Shown in pieces: positions 1-10,516 of a stretch of 64,000 bases of DNA. The stretch lies in assembly GCA_032716605.1 (NCBI GenBank), contig CM064512.1, positions 30,338,038-30,402,037 of the forward strand, read 5' to 3'. The translations under genes were made by a program, and so were the position numbers. Source of the stretch: Paralithodes platypus (taxonomy: Eukaryota > Arthropoda > Malacostraca > Decapoda > Lithodidae). Every line of letters starts with the position of its first letter. The first letter of the stretch is position 1. Under the pieces are notes generated by a model. The model did no database searches. It had not been told where the DNA came from and saw nothing but the letters and a program-made list of their open reading frames with translations.

Positions 1-838
1 ATAGAAAAGATGTTCGTGTGATACTAGCATAATCCAGTCCAGAGATCCGCGGGAATCAAATCGGATTACCAGCTCTTCATAATGGAGGGGAGGCAGCTTG
101 GTCCAGTAGTGTTTATACAACCCAGTTCTCCCTCTTTGGAATGTTACACATACAAAATCGTGGATCTTATATTTCAGCATGAAATGATGTCGATGAAGAC
201 TGGTTTGTCTGTTTTTGCCATGTTCAAGCAATGTATTTTAGTTTGTCACCTAGGCTAACAAAAATGCCTTCCCAGACTTCCTTCAAACTAAAAATATGCA
301 CACCCAAATCGCTTTCAAGTTAAATTTGTACATATTTCGATAGTAGAATGTCCCGGACGAAGGTCGATATGTTTTACTCCTATCACTAGCCCAGATAAAT
401 AGTGTATACATTGATGGGGTTAAGCATCTTATTATCACCAAACTAGTGGGGTTATAAACCTTAAAATCTAGAAACTTATGGAGCGAAACAGGAGAGGCCC
501 AAAAAGACCTACTTCACACCAAATAGGGTCAAGTTATAAATGTCAACTTTGTGAGAGCAACCGATTGAATACGAGTTATACTGAAGATGAAAACCTTAGT
601 TAGCAATGAATGATGGAACTCAAGTTGATTTACACTAACTGTATGTGAATAACTTCCATCGGCCGTTGTAATTAGTCTTCAGAGTATAGTACATAATAAG
701 TTCTATACTGTCAATGAGTACACTGGACTATGTATTTTGTTTATATACTGTATATCATTTGTTCTAGAGTATTGTGTAAACATTTCGAAATACAAAATAC
801 CCCCTCTTCTCTCTCCATCAAACACACTCTTACACACA

Positions 839-842
<4 letters not shown>
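1..842. other. Unassigned AT-rich sequence
   Basis: No open frame of convincing length or family resemblance is visible on either strand, and no repeat structure was recognised. Treated as non-coding or decayed repeat sequence. Confidence 0.5.

Positions 843-905
<63 letters not shown>
843..905. repeat. (TC)n microsatellite
   Basis: An uninterrupted TC dinucleotide run of about 63 bp. The Leu-Ser repeat it encodes in an overlapping open frame is an artefact of the microsatellite. Confidence 0.97.
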
Positions 906-906
<1 letters not shown>

Positions 907-1479
907 GCCCATTACCACCTTAATTTTTGGGCTCAAACGAGCTGATTACTCTTCTCATTCTATGTAAAAAACAAAAATGTCAATTCAAAAGTAATTAGAA
1001 AATTCGTAAATGCCTCTGATATTTTTGTTTACACCAAGTACATTATTATCTCTGCATAAGCAGATCATAAACAGATCTCTCGCTTATACTGTGCAACACC
1101 ATAAAGTCAAGTATATCTGTTCGAAAGATTGTCCTAGACCATCCAATGAATTCCATGGGTAAATTTGTTTAGCGAATGCAATGGTTAGTCAAAATAATGT
1201 TCATATTGGACCAATTGTTATACCAGGTTTTTGCTGGGGTTAATTGGATTGATTAGGTAGGTTCTTGCTTGACTGGAGAAGTTGAATCCACATAAACACA
1301 TGCACAAAAGTAATAGAGGGTAAATATAACACAGCGTACATTCATAAATTTTATTATTTAGGCAGATATTGATTAAGTAAAGGTAATAGGTAAATACAAA
1401 TATAGTTCATAGACGCACGAAGAGGATCCACAATTACTCTCTTACGGTTATGACACTGTCTGTTGATATTACCTAGATA
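906..1479. other. Unassigned sequence
   Basis: No gene or repeat recognised; AT-rich with stops in all frames. Confidence 0.5.
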
Positions 1480-2080
1480 CTCACCATAATAAGGTACGTC
1501 ACTAGTACTTCCTTGAGGTTACACTATGTATATATATATATTAAGATATTCACATAATTACTTCCCTTTTATAAGGTACGTCACTAGTACTTCTTTGAGG
1601 TTGCACTGTGAATTGATATTATGAAGATATTACACTTAAGTACTTTCCTTTTATAAGATACGACACTAGTACTTCTTTGAGGTTAAATGGCGTATTTATA
1701 TGTTCAGATAATACACTTAAATACTCCCTTTAATAAGGTGCGTCACTATAGGTAGCGCAAACGAACTTGACAATAATATTGGCCACTTAACGTCTCATAA
1801 CTCAATAGGGCCTAGACCAAACTGGCTGTAAATATCCAAACATATTTCCTGGTGGGTTCTTCCCAACTGATAGAAAAGTCAGCTTGATTGCCTTCATAAA
1901 TTTTGAGTTATGAGAAGTTAAGGGGTCAAGATTATTGTCAAGTTCGTTGGCGCTACCTATAGTACTTTTCTGGGGTTACACAGCATGATTATATTAATAT
2001 ATCACTTAAGTACTTCCTTTAATAAGGTACGTCACTAGTACTTCTATGAGGTCACACTTGGTGTTATAATATAACGAGGC
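1480..2080. repeat. Degenerate 81-bp tandem array, interrupted
   Basis: The core AAGGTACGTCACTAGTACTT recurs near 1491, 1573, 1654 (as AAGATACGACAC), 1735 and 2024. Spacings are 82, 81 and 81 bp; the last interval is 289 bp because a MITE with its duplicated TA occupies 213 bp. Each unit continues with TTGAGGTTACACT-like sequence and an AT-rich stretch with CACTTAAGTACTT. Five diverged units are visible. The intact core in sibling units supplies the empty target site for the MITE at 1749-1959. Confidence 0.85.
1749..1959. mobile_element. TA-flanked MITE (Tc1/mariner-like)
   Basis: A 211-bp non-autonomous element with 57-bp terminal inverted repeats at 1749-1805 and 1903-1959, beginning TAGGTAGCGC and differing at about five positions. 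It is flanked by TA at 1747-1748 and 1960-1961. Sibling array units read GTCACTAGTACTT at the same place, so the insertion duplicated TA exactly. There is no coding capacity. A TA duplication with palindromic ends fits Tc1/mariner-type mobilisation, but no transposase is in the window, so the superfamily is an inference. Confidence 0.88.
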
Positions 2081-2154
2081 ATTACTGTAGTCTTCTGATG
2101 AGAGTCTTGGCCGTGGTGGTAGTACTGACGTGGATTTTGACAGTGAATGGAACT

Positions 2155-2435
2155 CTTGGGTGTTGGGTCGTAAATGTTATGTTCCGTTATACCAGTTCAT
2201 ACGTATACATATCATCGAGCGAACGTAGAGAGAAGTTATACCAAAGTTATACTGTCTCTCTAACTACTCTGACCATTATAAGAGTTTTGATGCAGAACCT
2301 TTCAGCATTCTTGGGTGTTGGGTCTTAAATGTTATGTTACAATATACCTGTGCATCTGTAACATATCATCGAACTAACGTAAGAGGGCTGATTTGACACA
2401 ACGTCTCTTAACTATCCTGACCGTTACAACAAAAA
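2155..2435. repeat. 155-bp tandem duplication, two copies
   Basis: CTTGGGTGTTGGGTC followed by a TAAATGTTATGTT block and an ACATATCATCGA block occurs at 2155 and again at 2310, a spacing of 155 bp. The copies also share a GTCTCTnnAACTAnnCTGACC block. No gene function is apparent. Confidence 0.75.
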
Positions 2436-3304
2436 TTCAGGGGCTGAGTGGATGAGGTGATTTTGGGCCTTTTGCAGCATACGTATCCCAGAACCAGTGC
2501 CTGAGATTCTGTACCATAAGTATTCTGGAAGCCAAGAGCTGTTACGCAAAAGCTACGGTATCTCGCAAAGCCCTACCCTTCAAAAGCCCAGCCAGTGTGT
2601 GAACTTTAGAAAGGTTTCAGAGGTCAGTTTATTTCCAGCAAAGCGCTTGTCAAAACGGCATTCTTTATTGACTGTAAAGCCTAGTTAATCAAGGCAGAAA
2701 ACTGATATTAGGTTGTGCCCAGTGGGATCTAATAACGAATTCCTTTGATGAGCCAAGATCTAAAGAATCCTAAATAAATCTTTATAACCAGTGCTATCAG
2801 TGTTCTATTTAGTATAAACCCAAATCTTCCAGCTGTTATTTACCTTCCAGAGAGGGTAATTAATAGCTATCCAACTGTATAAATCTTAACTTTGCCTGTC
2901 ATTGTCTTACCTCTTTTGGCGTTTCTCCCGGTGTCCCTTCTCCGGGTAAGAAGGACATCTGTGCGGGGAGAAGGCTTTGGTGTGGTTGGGGTAGCCCCTC
3001 CTGTCTTCCCTGTCATGGTGGTGATGCGGATTGTAGGAAGAAGGGCGCATGGAGGTATGCTGTATATGCACGCGTTTGTTGGTCTTCCTTTCCTTTGCAC
3101 TTTTTCCTTTCCTCATGGCATCAGGGTTGTGGATGGTTACTTGGATATCCTTGCCGGGTGTTGGAGGGGGTGCTGGAGTTATCGAGGCGACTCTGGCGTA
3201 TCTTGGTGGTGTGGTGGTTATGGCTTCTTTCCTTGGGGGTGCTGTGGTATGTGCGGGAAAACTGCTTGGTGGTAGTGGCGAGGTGGTTATTTTCTTTGTT
3301 ATCT

Positions 3305-3308
<4 letters not shown>
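2436..3308. other. Unassigned; overlapping open frames near 2.9-3.3 kb
   Basis: Between about 2890 and 3300 the sequence becomes GC-richer on the plus strand (G and T rich) and long open frames overlap on both strands. None shows a recognisable motif, and the translations are dominated by low-complexity Val/Gly or Pro/Thr runs. This may be non-coding sequence of a repeat that ends in the adjacent (TA)n tract, but I cannot name it. Confidence 0.4.

Positions 3309-3342
<34 letters not shown>
3309..3342. repeat. (TA)n microsatellite
   Basis: Perfect TA run of about 34 bp directly upstream of a decayed LINE reverse transcriptase. Confidence 0.95.
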
Positions 3343-3345
<3 letters not shown>

Positions 3346-4666
3346 GTAAAGGGGAAACAGGAGTGTATGGTTACCACCGAGGAATATGTCTTCTAAACGT
3401 AGTAGGGAAGGTGTACAGTAGGGTAGTAATTGAGAGAGTGAGAGCGAGAACGGAGAAATGGATAGGTGACGAGCAGGGCGGTTTTAGGAAGGGAAGAGGA
3501 TGTGTAGATCAGATGTTTACCCTGAAATGTGTTGTGGAGAAATATCTGGAGAAGCAACAAAAGGTGTATGTTGCCTTTATGGACTTGGAGAAGGCCTATG
3601 ACAGAGTGGATAGAGAAGGTATGTGAAAAGTACTCAGAATATACGGAGTAGATGGCAAGTTTGCTGAAAGCAGTGAAGAGCATGTATGAGGGTGCAAAGG
3701 TGGCAGTACGTGTGGAGAATGAGCAGAGCGAGTTCTCTGATCTGAATGTTGGGTTGAAACAGGGGTGTGTGATGTCCCCGTGGTTGTTTACTGTATATAT
3801 AGATGGAGTCATGAAAGAAATACTAGGAAGAGCAGTGGATGTTGGTGTATCGCTGAAAAGGGAGGGAAATGAGTGGAAGCTACCTGTACTGCTGGGTGCT
3901 GATGATACAATTCTGATGAGCGATAATGAATGGGAGTTGCATGGTCTGGTAAATGTGTTTGGAACAGTGTGTGAAAACGGAATCTGAAAGTAAATGCGGG
4001 GAAGAGCAAGGTTATGGTCTTCGAAAGGAGTGAAGCCACAGAGTGTGAGGTGAAGTTGAACGGTCAGGCTATGGAGAATGTCAGCTCATTATAGTATTTA
4101 GGCAGTGTGTTGAATGAAGAAGTGCGGGAGATGGTGCAACGGGGGAAGAGGGTTGTAGGAACGCTGAAAGCACTAACAAGAAATAGGGTGGTCAGTATGG
4201 AAGTGAAGAAGTCCTTGCATGATAGTGTGGTAATCCCGACACTGACTTACGGAAGCGAAGCATGGACGTTTGGTGGAGAGACTTAGACCAAGAGTGAGAG
4301 GGGTGGAAATGAGTTACTTGAGAAGTGCGTGCGGAGTTACATTGAGGGATAGACAGATGAATGAGAAAGTAAGAAGGAGGTGTGGTGTGGAGGTAGATGT
4401 GCTGGAAAGTGTGAAAAGAAACACCTTGAGATGGTTCGGCCATATGGAATGTATGGGAAGCGAGAGAATAACTATGAGGGTGTACGAGAGCGAGGTGGAA
4501 GGACAGAGTGGGAGAGGTAAACCGAGAGGGAGGTGGAAGGATGGAGTTAGGAAGTACATGGATGAAGGCGGTGCTGGTTGGGAGGAGGGGCATCGACTGC
4601 CTGAAGACAGAGGTGCATTGTGGTGATTCGTTCGTGGCCACCCCTTCGGGGATCACTACGTCAGGC
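3343..4666 (+). pseudogene. Decayed LINE reverse transcriptase and C-terminal region
   Basis: Coding similarity runs through several frames. The first block (to about 3624) has GGFRKGRGCVDQ and then AFMDLEKAYDRVD, the RT motif carrying the first catalytic Asp. The second block (3661-3985) has LKQGCVMSPWLF, and the catalytic box reads GADD instead of the usual F/YADD. The third block (about 3986-4270) has GKSKVMVFE and TLTYGSEAW. The last block (4290-4626) is a Cys-containing C-terminal domain with RWFGHMECMGS and a GRGKPRGRWKDGV tail. Frameshifts or stops near 3625, 3985, 4094 and 4270 make it non-functional. The 3' UTR ends with GGCCACCCC and CAGGC directly before a (TA)n tail. I did not assign a LINE clade with confidence. 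Confidence 0.85.
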
Positions 4667-4667
4667 A

Positions 4668-4682
4668 ATATATATATATACC

Positions 4683-4716
<34 letters not shown>

Positions 4717-4757
4717 GGTATATATATATATATATATATACATATATATATCTATAC
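4668..4757. repeat. (TA)n microsatellite, LINE 3' tail
   Basis: About 90 bp of TA repeats interrupted twice by ACCGG. It begins directly after the LINE 3' UTR motif ending CAGGC and is probably the expanded 3' tail of that element, since a second copy of the motif at 58619-58646 is also followed by (TA)n. Confidence 0.85.
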
Positions 4758-5940
4758 ATACATTTTTGTGTTCATGTTATCTATATTGAATTTATCTTGA
4801 TATCGTGCTCTCTCTTCTTCGTTGAACCGATTGTTTGAGTGTCAATCAATGTTTGAAATGTTACTGTGATATATGTCGGTGTTGAGTGGCTTGTCCAAAA
4901 TTGCCGAGTTTTGACAGCGGGACTATGGAGTATGTTAGTTAAGGTATGTTTGTTAAATGGTATTATTATTGACGAATATTGGGCCAGTACTACTTTTAAC
5001 CAGGAAATGACTGGTTCTTCAAATGAAGGGGAAGGTGCCCGTCATTGTGTTTGCTTTGCAAGGGTATATGCTTAATAATATGGTTGGTTAAAATTCATAA
5101 CATATAATAAAATGTATTGAACTATGTATATTGAGTAGAATTTATGGGAATACACATACATATATGGTCGTTAGTAAAGGAACTTATAAGGCAGTTGGGT
5201 TTATGAAGTGTAAACAAAGAGATATTCTGTACGCTGGGTTGGTTTGGGCAAATTAATATTATGTATCATCAAAATAGGGTGAAGAGCATACGTTTCTTGG
5301 CTGTGCAGTAAGCTGCGTGGAAGCGTAAACCTAAACAAAGATGGGATCTGGGATTTTGATCTGATCTAAAACTTAAACATTGACAAACTGCGTGGAATGC
5401 CGCAGTTTAGACATAGGATTACAACCGGATGGTATGTGTATCACTTCGTATTATAAATTGTAAATATGTAAGTACGTAATGCGTGTGATACACATGTATA
5501 CCATGTATAACTCTTCATCACACTAGAAACCAAACCAACTAATAGTTTTTGCCCCAATGGTGAAATATCGAGAAAGCGAATAATAGGTAGAACAATATAT
5601 CCATTGGGATTCAGATAACCTTGGCTTTCATTATGCACCAAACCATATTTTCAGCATTTATTCAGTCAAATCTTTCCAGGAGAGATAGAATCATCAAGAC
5701 CACTTCGGTCATTAATATATGAAATATTGCAATGCAATATATCTTAATATATTTACTCAATCAATATAATTTCTGACTGTGTATAATGTAGGCCAGAGCA
5801 TGCAACACATGAGCTTAAACTTCATTATTATAAATACTAATGCCAATATATTTTTAGTTTTGAGTATATTTCCATGTCATGACCCTCCAGTCAAGCTCTT
5901 ATTTTAAATATATTTTTCTGCAACATATTTATATTACCAG
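4758..5940. other. Unassigned sequence
   Basis: AT-rich and stop-rich. A short open frame at 4866-5075 has no recognisable motif. No repeat was identified. Confidence 0.5.
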
Positions 5941-6495
5941 AAGAAAAAGGAGAGAAGAAAGCTGGATGTGATGGAGATGAGCTGCTTGAGGAGTATGTGT
6001 GGAGTTACTCGTAGATTCGGATTGAGGAATGAAGAGATATGTAGGAGAGTGGGGCAGCAGGAACATTTGTCAGCCAGAGTGGACAAAAGGGTGCTGAGCT
6101 GGTATGGTCATGTTGAACGAATGGGAGATGAAAGGCTTACACAGAGAATATATGAGTCAGATACAAGGGGAGATAGAAGGGCAGGAAGATCCCCATTGAG
6201 ATGGAGAGCCTGTGTAAGACAAGCTTTGGATGATAGAGGAATGACTATAGATCAGGCAAAGGAAGTGGTAATAAACAGGAATGAATGGAGAATGCTTGTG
6301 AATAGTTGAGTGAACACGTAGTCATTTGGGGGAAGGGGTCGGGCGCAAGTTGGACTAGATAATAGTCCATCAGGCGCCTGGCCCGGGGAGACGATTAATA
6401 TGAAGGGTGCGCCTGGAAGTGTGGTGGGCGGGCTTGTGGCTTTGGCTCCGCTACATGTCTGCCTGCCGAGATAATAATAATAATATTAATAATAA
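5941..6495 (+). pseudogene. LINE C-terminal fragment with 3' UTR
   Basis: A 5'-truncated LINE copy. Residues encoded from 5968 to 6309 form the same kind of C-terminal domain as in the element at 3.3-4.7 kb: a CxxSxCGVTRR start, a WYGHVERMGDERLTQRIYES block and a Gly/Arg-rich patch followed by RW. The RT domain is missing, which fits 5' truncation during target-primed reverse transcription. A 3' UTR of about 160 bp follows and ends in an (ATA)n tail at 6469-6495. It is related to, but a different family from, the 3.3-kb element. Confidence 0.82.
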
Positions 6496-6689
6496 ACGGT
6501 TTATTAAAGAATGGCAGCCTCATGAGCTGAAAATACACATTTTACAATTTAGTGGATGAACATGAGATGTACAGATATGAAGATGGTAAGCTCAGTTTAC
6601 AAACAAAATAAATAAATACAATAATGATGCAGGTGCAGAATACAAATTATCATAAAATAACCATGAGAGTAAGTGATATACAGTACATA

Positions 6690-7030
6690 TACACATTTAT
6701 TTACTTACTCATATACAGAACATACGTATATACACGTACGTACGCACATACATATACATACATATATAGGAACATAAGAACGTGCAGTAAGTGTGCACAT
6801 GTCCGTATACACATACGCTCACGTATGCACACAAACATACATACCTAAAAAACTGTTTTGGTAGGGTCAGGGTAAAGAGGTGAAGGGTAAAGAGGTGAAG
6901 GGTAAAGAGGGTGCAGTAATTCAAGTCCGTACAGGTAGGGTCAGGTACAGCCTACTACAATGGGAGGTTAATCCTCGGTAGTGTAGGTGTGTGTGTTAGT
7001 TTGTGTGTGTGTGTGTGTGTGTGTGACAGA
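6690..7030. repeat. Mixed ATAC/ACGT microsatellite and (TG)n field
   Basis: Irregular CATA/TACG repeats at 6690-6845, a 15-bp GGTAAAGAGGTGAAG repeat (about three units, 6870-6917), and a (TG)n run ending near 7025. No coding content. Confidence 0.8.
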
Positions 7031-7179
7031 AGGCGAAATATGGAAAAGCTGGGCGTTCTATTGTTAAGGGTGGAAATACATGGATGAAGATACACGAACA
7101 CTTAATAATAGATAATGCTTATGCATAGATTTATAATCAGAAGTTGCGCTAGTGAGCAATATGTTCTCGCTCATATGTA

Positions 7180-7590
7180 CGTATATTTACATACATATGT
7201 GCATATGACCATATAAATACACGTACAGTACATATATATATATTATATACCTTATATTCTCAACCGGGCTCGAACCATTGACAGCACATACACACAGACA
7301 TACATATACATAAATATATGTACATTACATGCATATATGCTCTTCTCTTATCCTACCTGATACTCTCAGCCGGGCTCGAACCACAAACAGTATACACTAG
7401 ACACATATATATATACATAAATAACGCATACATACATACACATATACGCACACATACATACACATATACTGCACATACATAGATACACATATACATATAT
7501 ACACATATACATAAACAAACTCAAGCAAATACATACATAATTATATTCTAATACACACACGCACACACACTTATGCATACATTATTAAAG
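7180..7590. repeat. (TACA)n-type microsatellite field with duplicated B-box-like unit
   Basis: Long imperfect TACATA/CACATA repeats. Within them a unit containing CCGGGCTCGAACCA occurs at about 7265 and again at about 7372, 107 bp apart. Its reverse complement GGTTCGAGCC matches the RNA polymerase III B box. No A box is visible at the usual distance, so this is a tRNA-like remnant at most. Confidence 0.65.
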
Positions 7591-8130
7591 GTGGGCGCGT
7601 ATATATGGTGTGACAGGCCGTTATTACACATTATTAATAATATTAACAATGGTTGGGATAGGACTATTTTTATATCTGTCAGTTCTTGCTCTTATTGGTT
7701 GGAGTGTGTTGAAATGACGAGCTGCACGTGTTGGTCTAGGGGCGTCTGGTGGAAGTAAGTTTCTGTGTCGTGGGTGAACAAGCAGCTTAGATGCAAACTG
7801 TTTGAGTGTGTTGTAGTGGTGGGTTGAAAGTGCAGGTATGCTAAGGGTGGTGAGAGCTTCCTCGTACCCTGGATATGTGCCTCCCAGGATGATCCTGCAT
7901 GCCCTCCTCTGAACTCTCTCCAATTGACGTTGTTGTGTTAGGGTTAGAGAGGAGGACCAGGCGGGAGAGGCGTAGGTGAGCTTAGGGAGTATGAAGGTGT
8001 TATATATACTCTTCAGCTCATTCTCCGGCGCCCCCAGGGATCTCAACCGCCTTAGCATAAACAACTTGTAAGTGGCGGTCCTGACTGTGGTAGTTACATG
8101 TTTCTTCCAGTTCAGTTTGTTGTCCACAGT
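7575..8130 (-). pseudogene. LINE ORF2 C-terminal fragment
   Basis: Minus-strand frame encoding the region after the RT fingers and palm: DNKLNWKKHV, then RRLRSLGAPENELKSIY, FILPKLTYASPAWSSSLT and ERVQRRACRIILGGTYPGYEEAL, typical of the post-RT segment of CR1/Jockey-superfamily LINEs. It ends next to an (AAT)-rich tail near 7575. Similarity starts abruptly near 8130; the open frame continues upstream with unrelated Thr/Arg-rich sequence, so the copy is 5'-truncated. No catalytic RT box remains. Confidence 0.82.
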
Positions 8131-8687
8131 GGAGCCTCTCCGGGTGGTCGGGGGCCGGGGGAGTGCTGGAGCGACCTTGTTGACCCTGGTCTCTGGGTAT
8201 TCTCCTGGGTGACCTAGATGTGTGTGAATTTTGTGTTTTGTCTGTGTTTGTTCGCTGTTTTGTCTTGTGTTTTGTGTTTTCCTGTTCTTGCTCTGTCTTG
8301 AGTCGGCCACCCCCAAGAAAATACAGAAAAGAAAAGTAAATAAATAAAATAGAGGAAAATAAATTAAAAACAATTGGAAAAGTGGGGATTGGGCCTGAGC
8401 ATATACTGTAGATAGATAGATAGTAATTATATTTCAGATCAGGTATTTTCTCTCATTCGGTGTATAATTATCAGTCAGAAATATGATGATTACTCAGAAC
8501 ATTTTATAGAGATATTTCCAATTTAACGCATGACTAATTTACGAATATCATTACATTACTTAAAACATATTATACAGTAATCTACATAATTATTTGATGT
8601 TTCAAAGTTTTAACCGAGAAATATGTAACTGCATATTATTCTTACGTAGCAGAATATATACAGTATATATATATATATACTGTATAA
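8131..8687. other. Unassigned, with a short (TA)n tract
   Basis: GC-richer at the left end, then AT-rich. The frame continuing out of the LINE fragment is not recognisable. A short TA tract lies at 8663-8680. Confidence 0.45.
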
Positions 8688-8691
8688 TATA

Positions 8692-9151
8692 CCGGGTGTC
8701 GTGGCAGGAAAGGGCATAACTTTGGGAACTGATAAAACAAGGTAATATAAGCACAAAATGTTCTATAACAAGAAGTCCAAATTTCAACTGTTTAAAAGAT
8801 ATTGAAGGTTTTATATAGTTTCCTCCCCCGCATCACTGTAATGGACTCGTCCATGTCAACTAGTTAACAACTGGTCTAACGTGAGCTATTATATCTATAG
8901 TAATTTTGTAATTTACAGAATAATAATATTTTTATAATAACATGGTCAAATATTTAAAGTTAGATGGAGGTGTGGTAGGCACTAAGACAGCTAGGCTAGC
9001 CTTATGGGGAAATAACTAGGAAAACACATTTTCAACATGCAATATCTCCATACTGGGTGAGTTTTGGAATATTTCTTATAGACACTTTTAGGCTTAGAAT
9101 ACCTTGTTTTATCATTTCCCAAGTTATGCCATTTCCTCCTGGGACACCCTG
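8692..9151. mobile_element. Long-TIR MITE with CAGGGTGTC-type ends
   Basis: A 460-bp element whose ends read CCGGGTGTCG (left) and, reverse-complemented, CAGGGTGTCC (right). The inverted similarity continues through GGCATAACTT, GATAAAACAAGGTA and weaker matches for about 125 bp. Both sides are flanked by TATA (8688-8691 and 9152-9155). There is no open frame of note. End motif, TIR length and flanking TATA parallel the element at 55431-56297, so the two probably used the same class of transposase. The superfamily is not determined. Confidence 0.8.
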
Positions 9152-9155
9152 TATA

Positions 9156-9190
9156 AATATATATAATTATATATATATATATATATATTA
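9156..9190. repeat. (TA)n microsatellite
   Basis: AT repeats between the MITE and the poly(A) tail (seen as T's on this strand) of the minus-strand LINE. Confidence 0.85.
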
Positions 9191-9283
9191 TTTTTTTTTT
9201 TTGTCTATGTGAATGAGGGAGACAAAAGGCATAACTGCCTGCAGCGAGTGCCTCCCCCAGATTTGAAAGAGTGACGGCCAAAA

Positions 9284-9913
9284 TCAAGGGACGTTCAAGC
9301 TAAAATGCCTGGACACACAGAGTTTGAAGCAATTTAAGTCATAGGAAGAGGGAAAGACTGATTCTGGGAGAGAGTTCCAGAGCTCAGCAGTTGAATAGAA
9401 GAAACTCTGAGAATAGCGTTTCACTCTTGGGTTGGAGAGTTGCACAGAGTAGGGGTGGAATTGTGTTGCAAGGCGGGTACTACGTACCCTAAGTAGAAGT
9501 GATGGTATACACTGGGAAAGCTCCGAGGAACACTGATTATTGTAGTAGCGATAGAAGAGCGAGAGAGATGCAACATTGCGGCGAAGAGAGAGAGATTGCA
9601 GAGAGTTAGTGAGTGGACGGGAGTTTATGATATGAAAGGCTTTCTTTTCTACTTTGTCTAGGAGTGCAGTGTGAGAGGATCCTCCCCACACATGTGAACA
9701 ATACTCAACACAAGGACGCACTCTGCCCCTGTACAGAGCAAGAAGCTGCGCAGGGGTAAAGAACCCCTTGAGGCGGTTGAGCACACCCAGCTTCTGGGAG
9801 GCTGCCTTAGCAAGACTGGTTATATGGTCCTTCAAAGTGAGAGCAGAAGAAAAAGAGACACCAAGAATATTGAGAGAAGATGAAAGATTGATTTTTGTAT
9901 TGTTGAAGAACAA
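9284..9913 (-). pseudogene. Jockey-like LINE ORF2, post-RT C-terminal segment
   Basis: Encodes the C-terminal part of ORF2: NILGVSFSSALTLKDHI, LNRLKGFFTPAQLLALYRG, VEYCSHVWGG, then LRRNVASLSLFYRYY and AELWNSLPESVFP near the end. The same blocks in the same order occur in the 998-aa protein at 17.4-20.4 kb (for example FFTDEQLAVIYKS and RRNVASLALFYRYF). The frame stops 80 bp before the poly(A). It is separated from its RT domain by the inserted SINE-bearing segment, so it is not functional. Confidence 0.88.
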
Positions 9914-10063
9914 GGGATAGTCCTCTGGAGGTTCCTGACGGGTAGTAGGATGGATAAATAGGGTCTTGGAAGCATTGAAAGCAACAAGGTTTTCTCTACC
10001 CCAAATGAAAATAGTGGCTAGATCAGAAGATAAGTGTTTTATGGCTTCATTACGTTTGATTTA

Positions 10064-10192
10064 TTTTGTATTAATTTCACCACAACACCAAACACCTCCA
10101 ATGAAATTAATGAAAGCATATATGTGATCCACCAGGACTCGAACCCGGGTTATCACACACAGATTTTCAGACACCTTAACCATTACACCACC
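10064..10192 (-). mobile_element. tRNA-derived SINE, copy A
   Basis: On the minus strand the unit starts GGTGGTGTAATGGTTAAGG, containing an A box (TGGTGTAATGG), and has a B box GGTTCGAGTCC about 50 nt downstream, both near the RNA polymerase III promoter consensus. The 3' body has a 10-bp inverted repeat, ATTAATTTCA and TGAAATTAAT. It is 129 bp long, the same as copy B at 10388-10516, from which it differs at only three positions, all C/T. Confidence 0.85.
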
Positions 10193-10387
10193 AAGACGGT
10201 TAAAGGTTTATGCACACGCCTACAACATATTATCCAGTCTCGAATACTGGATATCAATCTAATCATGTTCATATTCCCACCGCACTATGGTAGCCTAATG
10301 TTTAAGTGAGAGGAAAGAATATTCATGATGCACAGGTCATATAGCACGGCCTCGCTACAAAATATCCCTGGACCTACTGATAATCTA

Positions 10388-10516
10388 TTTTGTATTAATT
10401 TCACTACAACACCAAACACCTCCAATGAAATTAATGAAAGCATATATGTGATCCACCAGGATTCGAACCCGGGTTATCACACACAGATTTTTAGACACCT
10501 TAACCATTACACCACC
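10388..10516 (-). mobile_element. tRNA-derived SINE, copy B
   Basis: Same 129-bp unit and orientation as copy A, with A box and B box (GGTTCGAATCC) conserved. Its 5' end abuts the LINE RT coding sequence (CTGCTGGCTGGGGCG) directly. The 195 bp between the copies is not recognised. The two SINEs and that spacer together replace about 13 bp of LINE sequence that is present in the paralogue near 46.57 kb. Confidence 0.85.

Noticed and set aside
2867..3396. Several overlapping open frames on both strands (up to 156 codons)
   Set aside because: Low-complexity Val/Gly, Pro/Thr or TA-derived Tyr-Ile translations with no motif; frames on both strands overlap fully.
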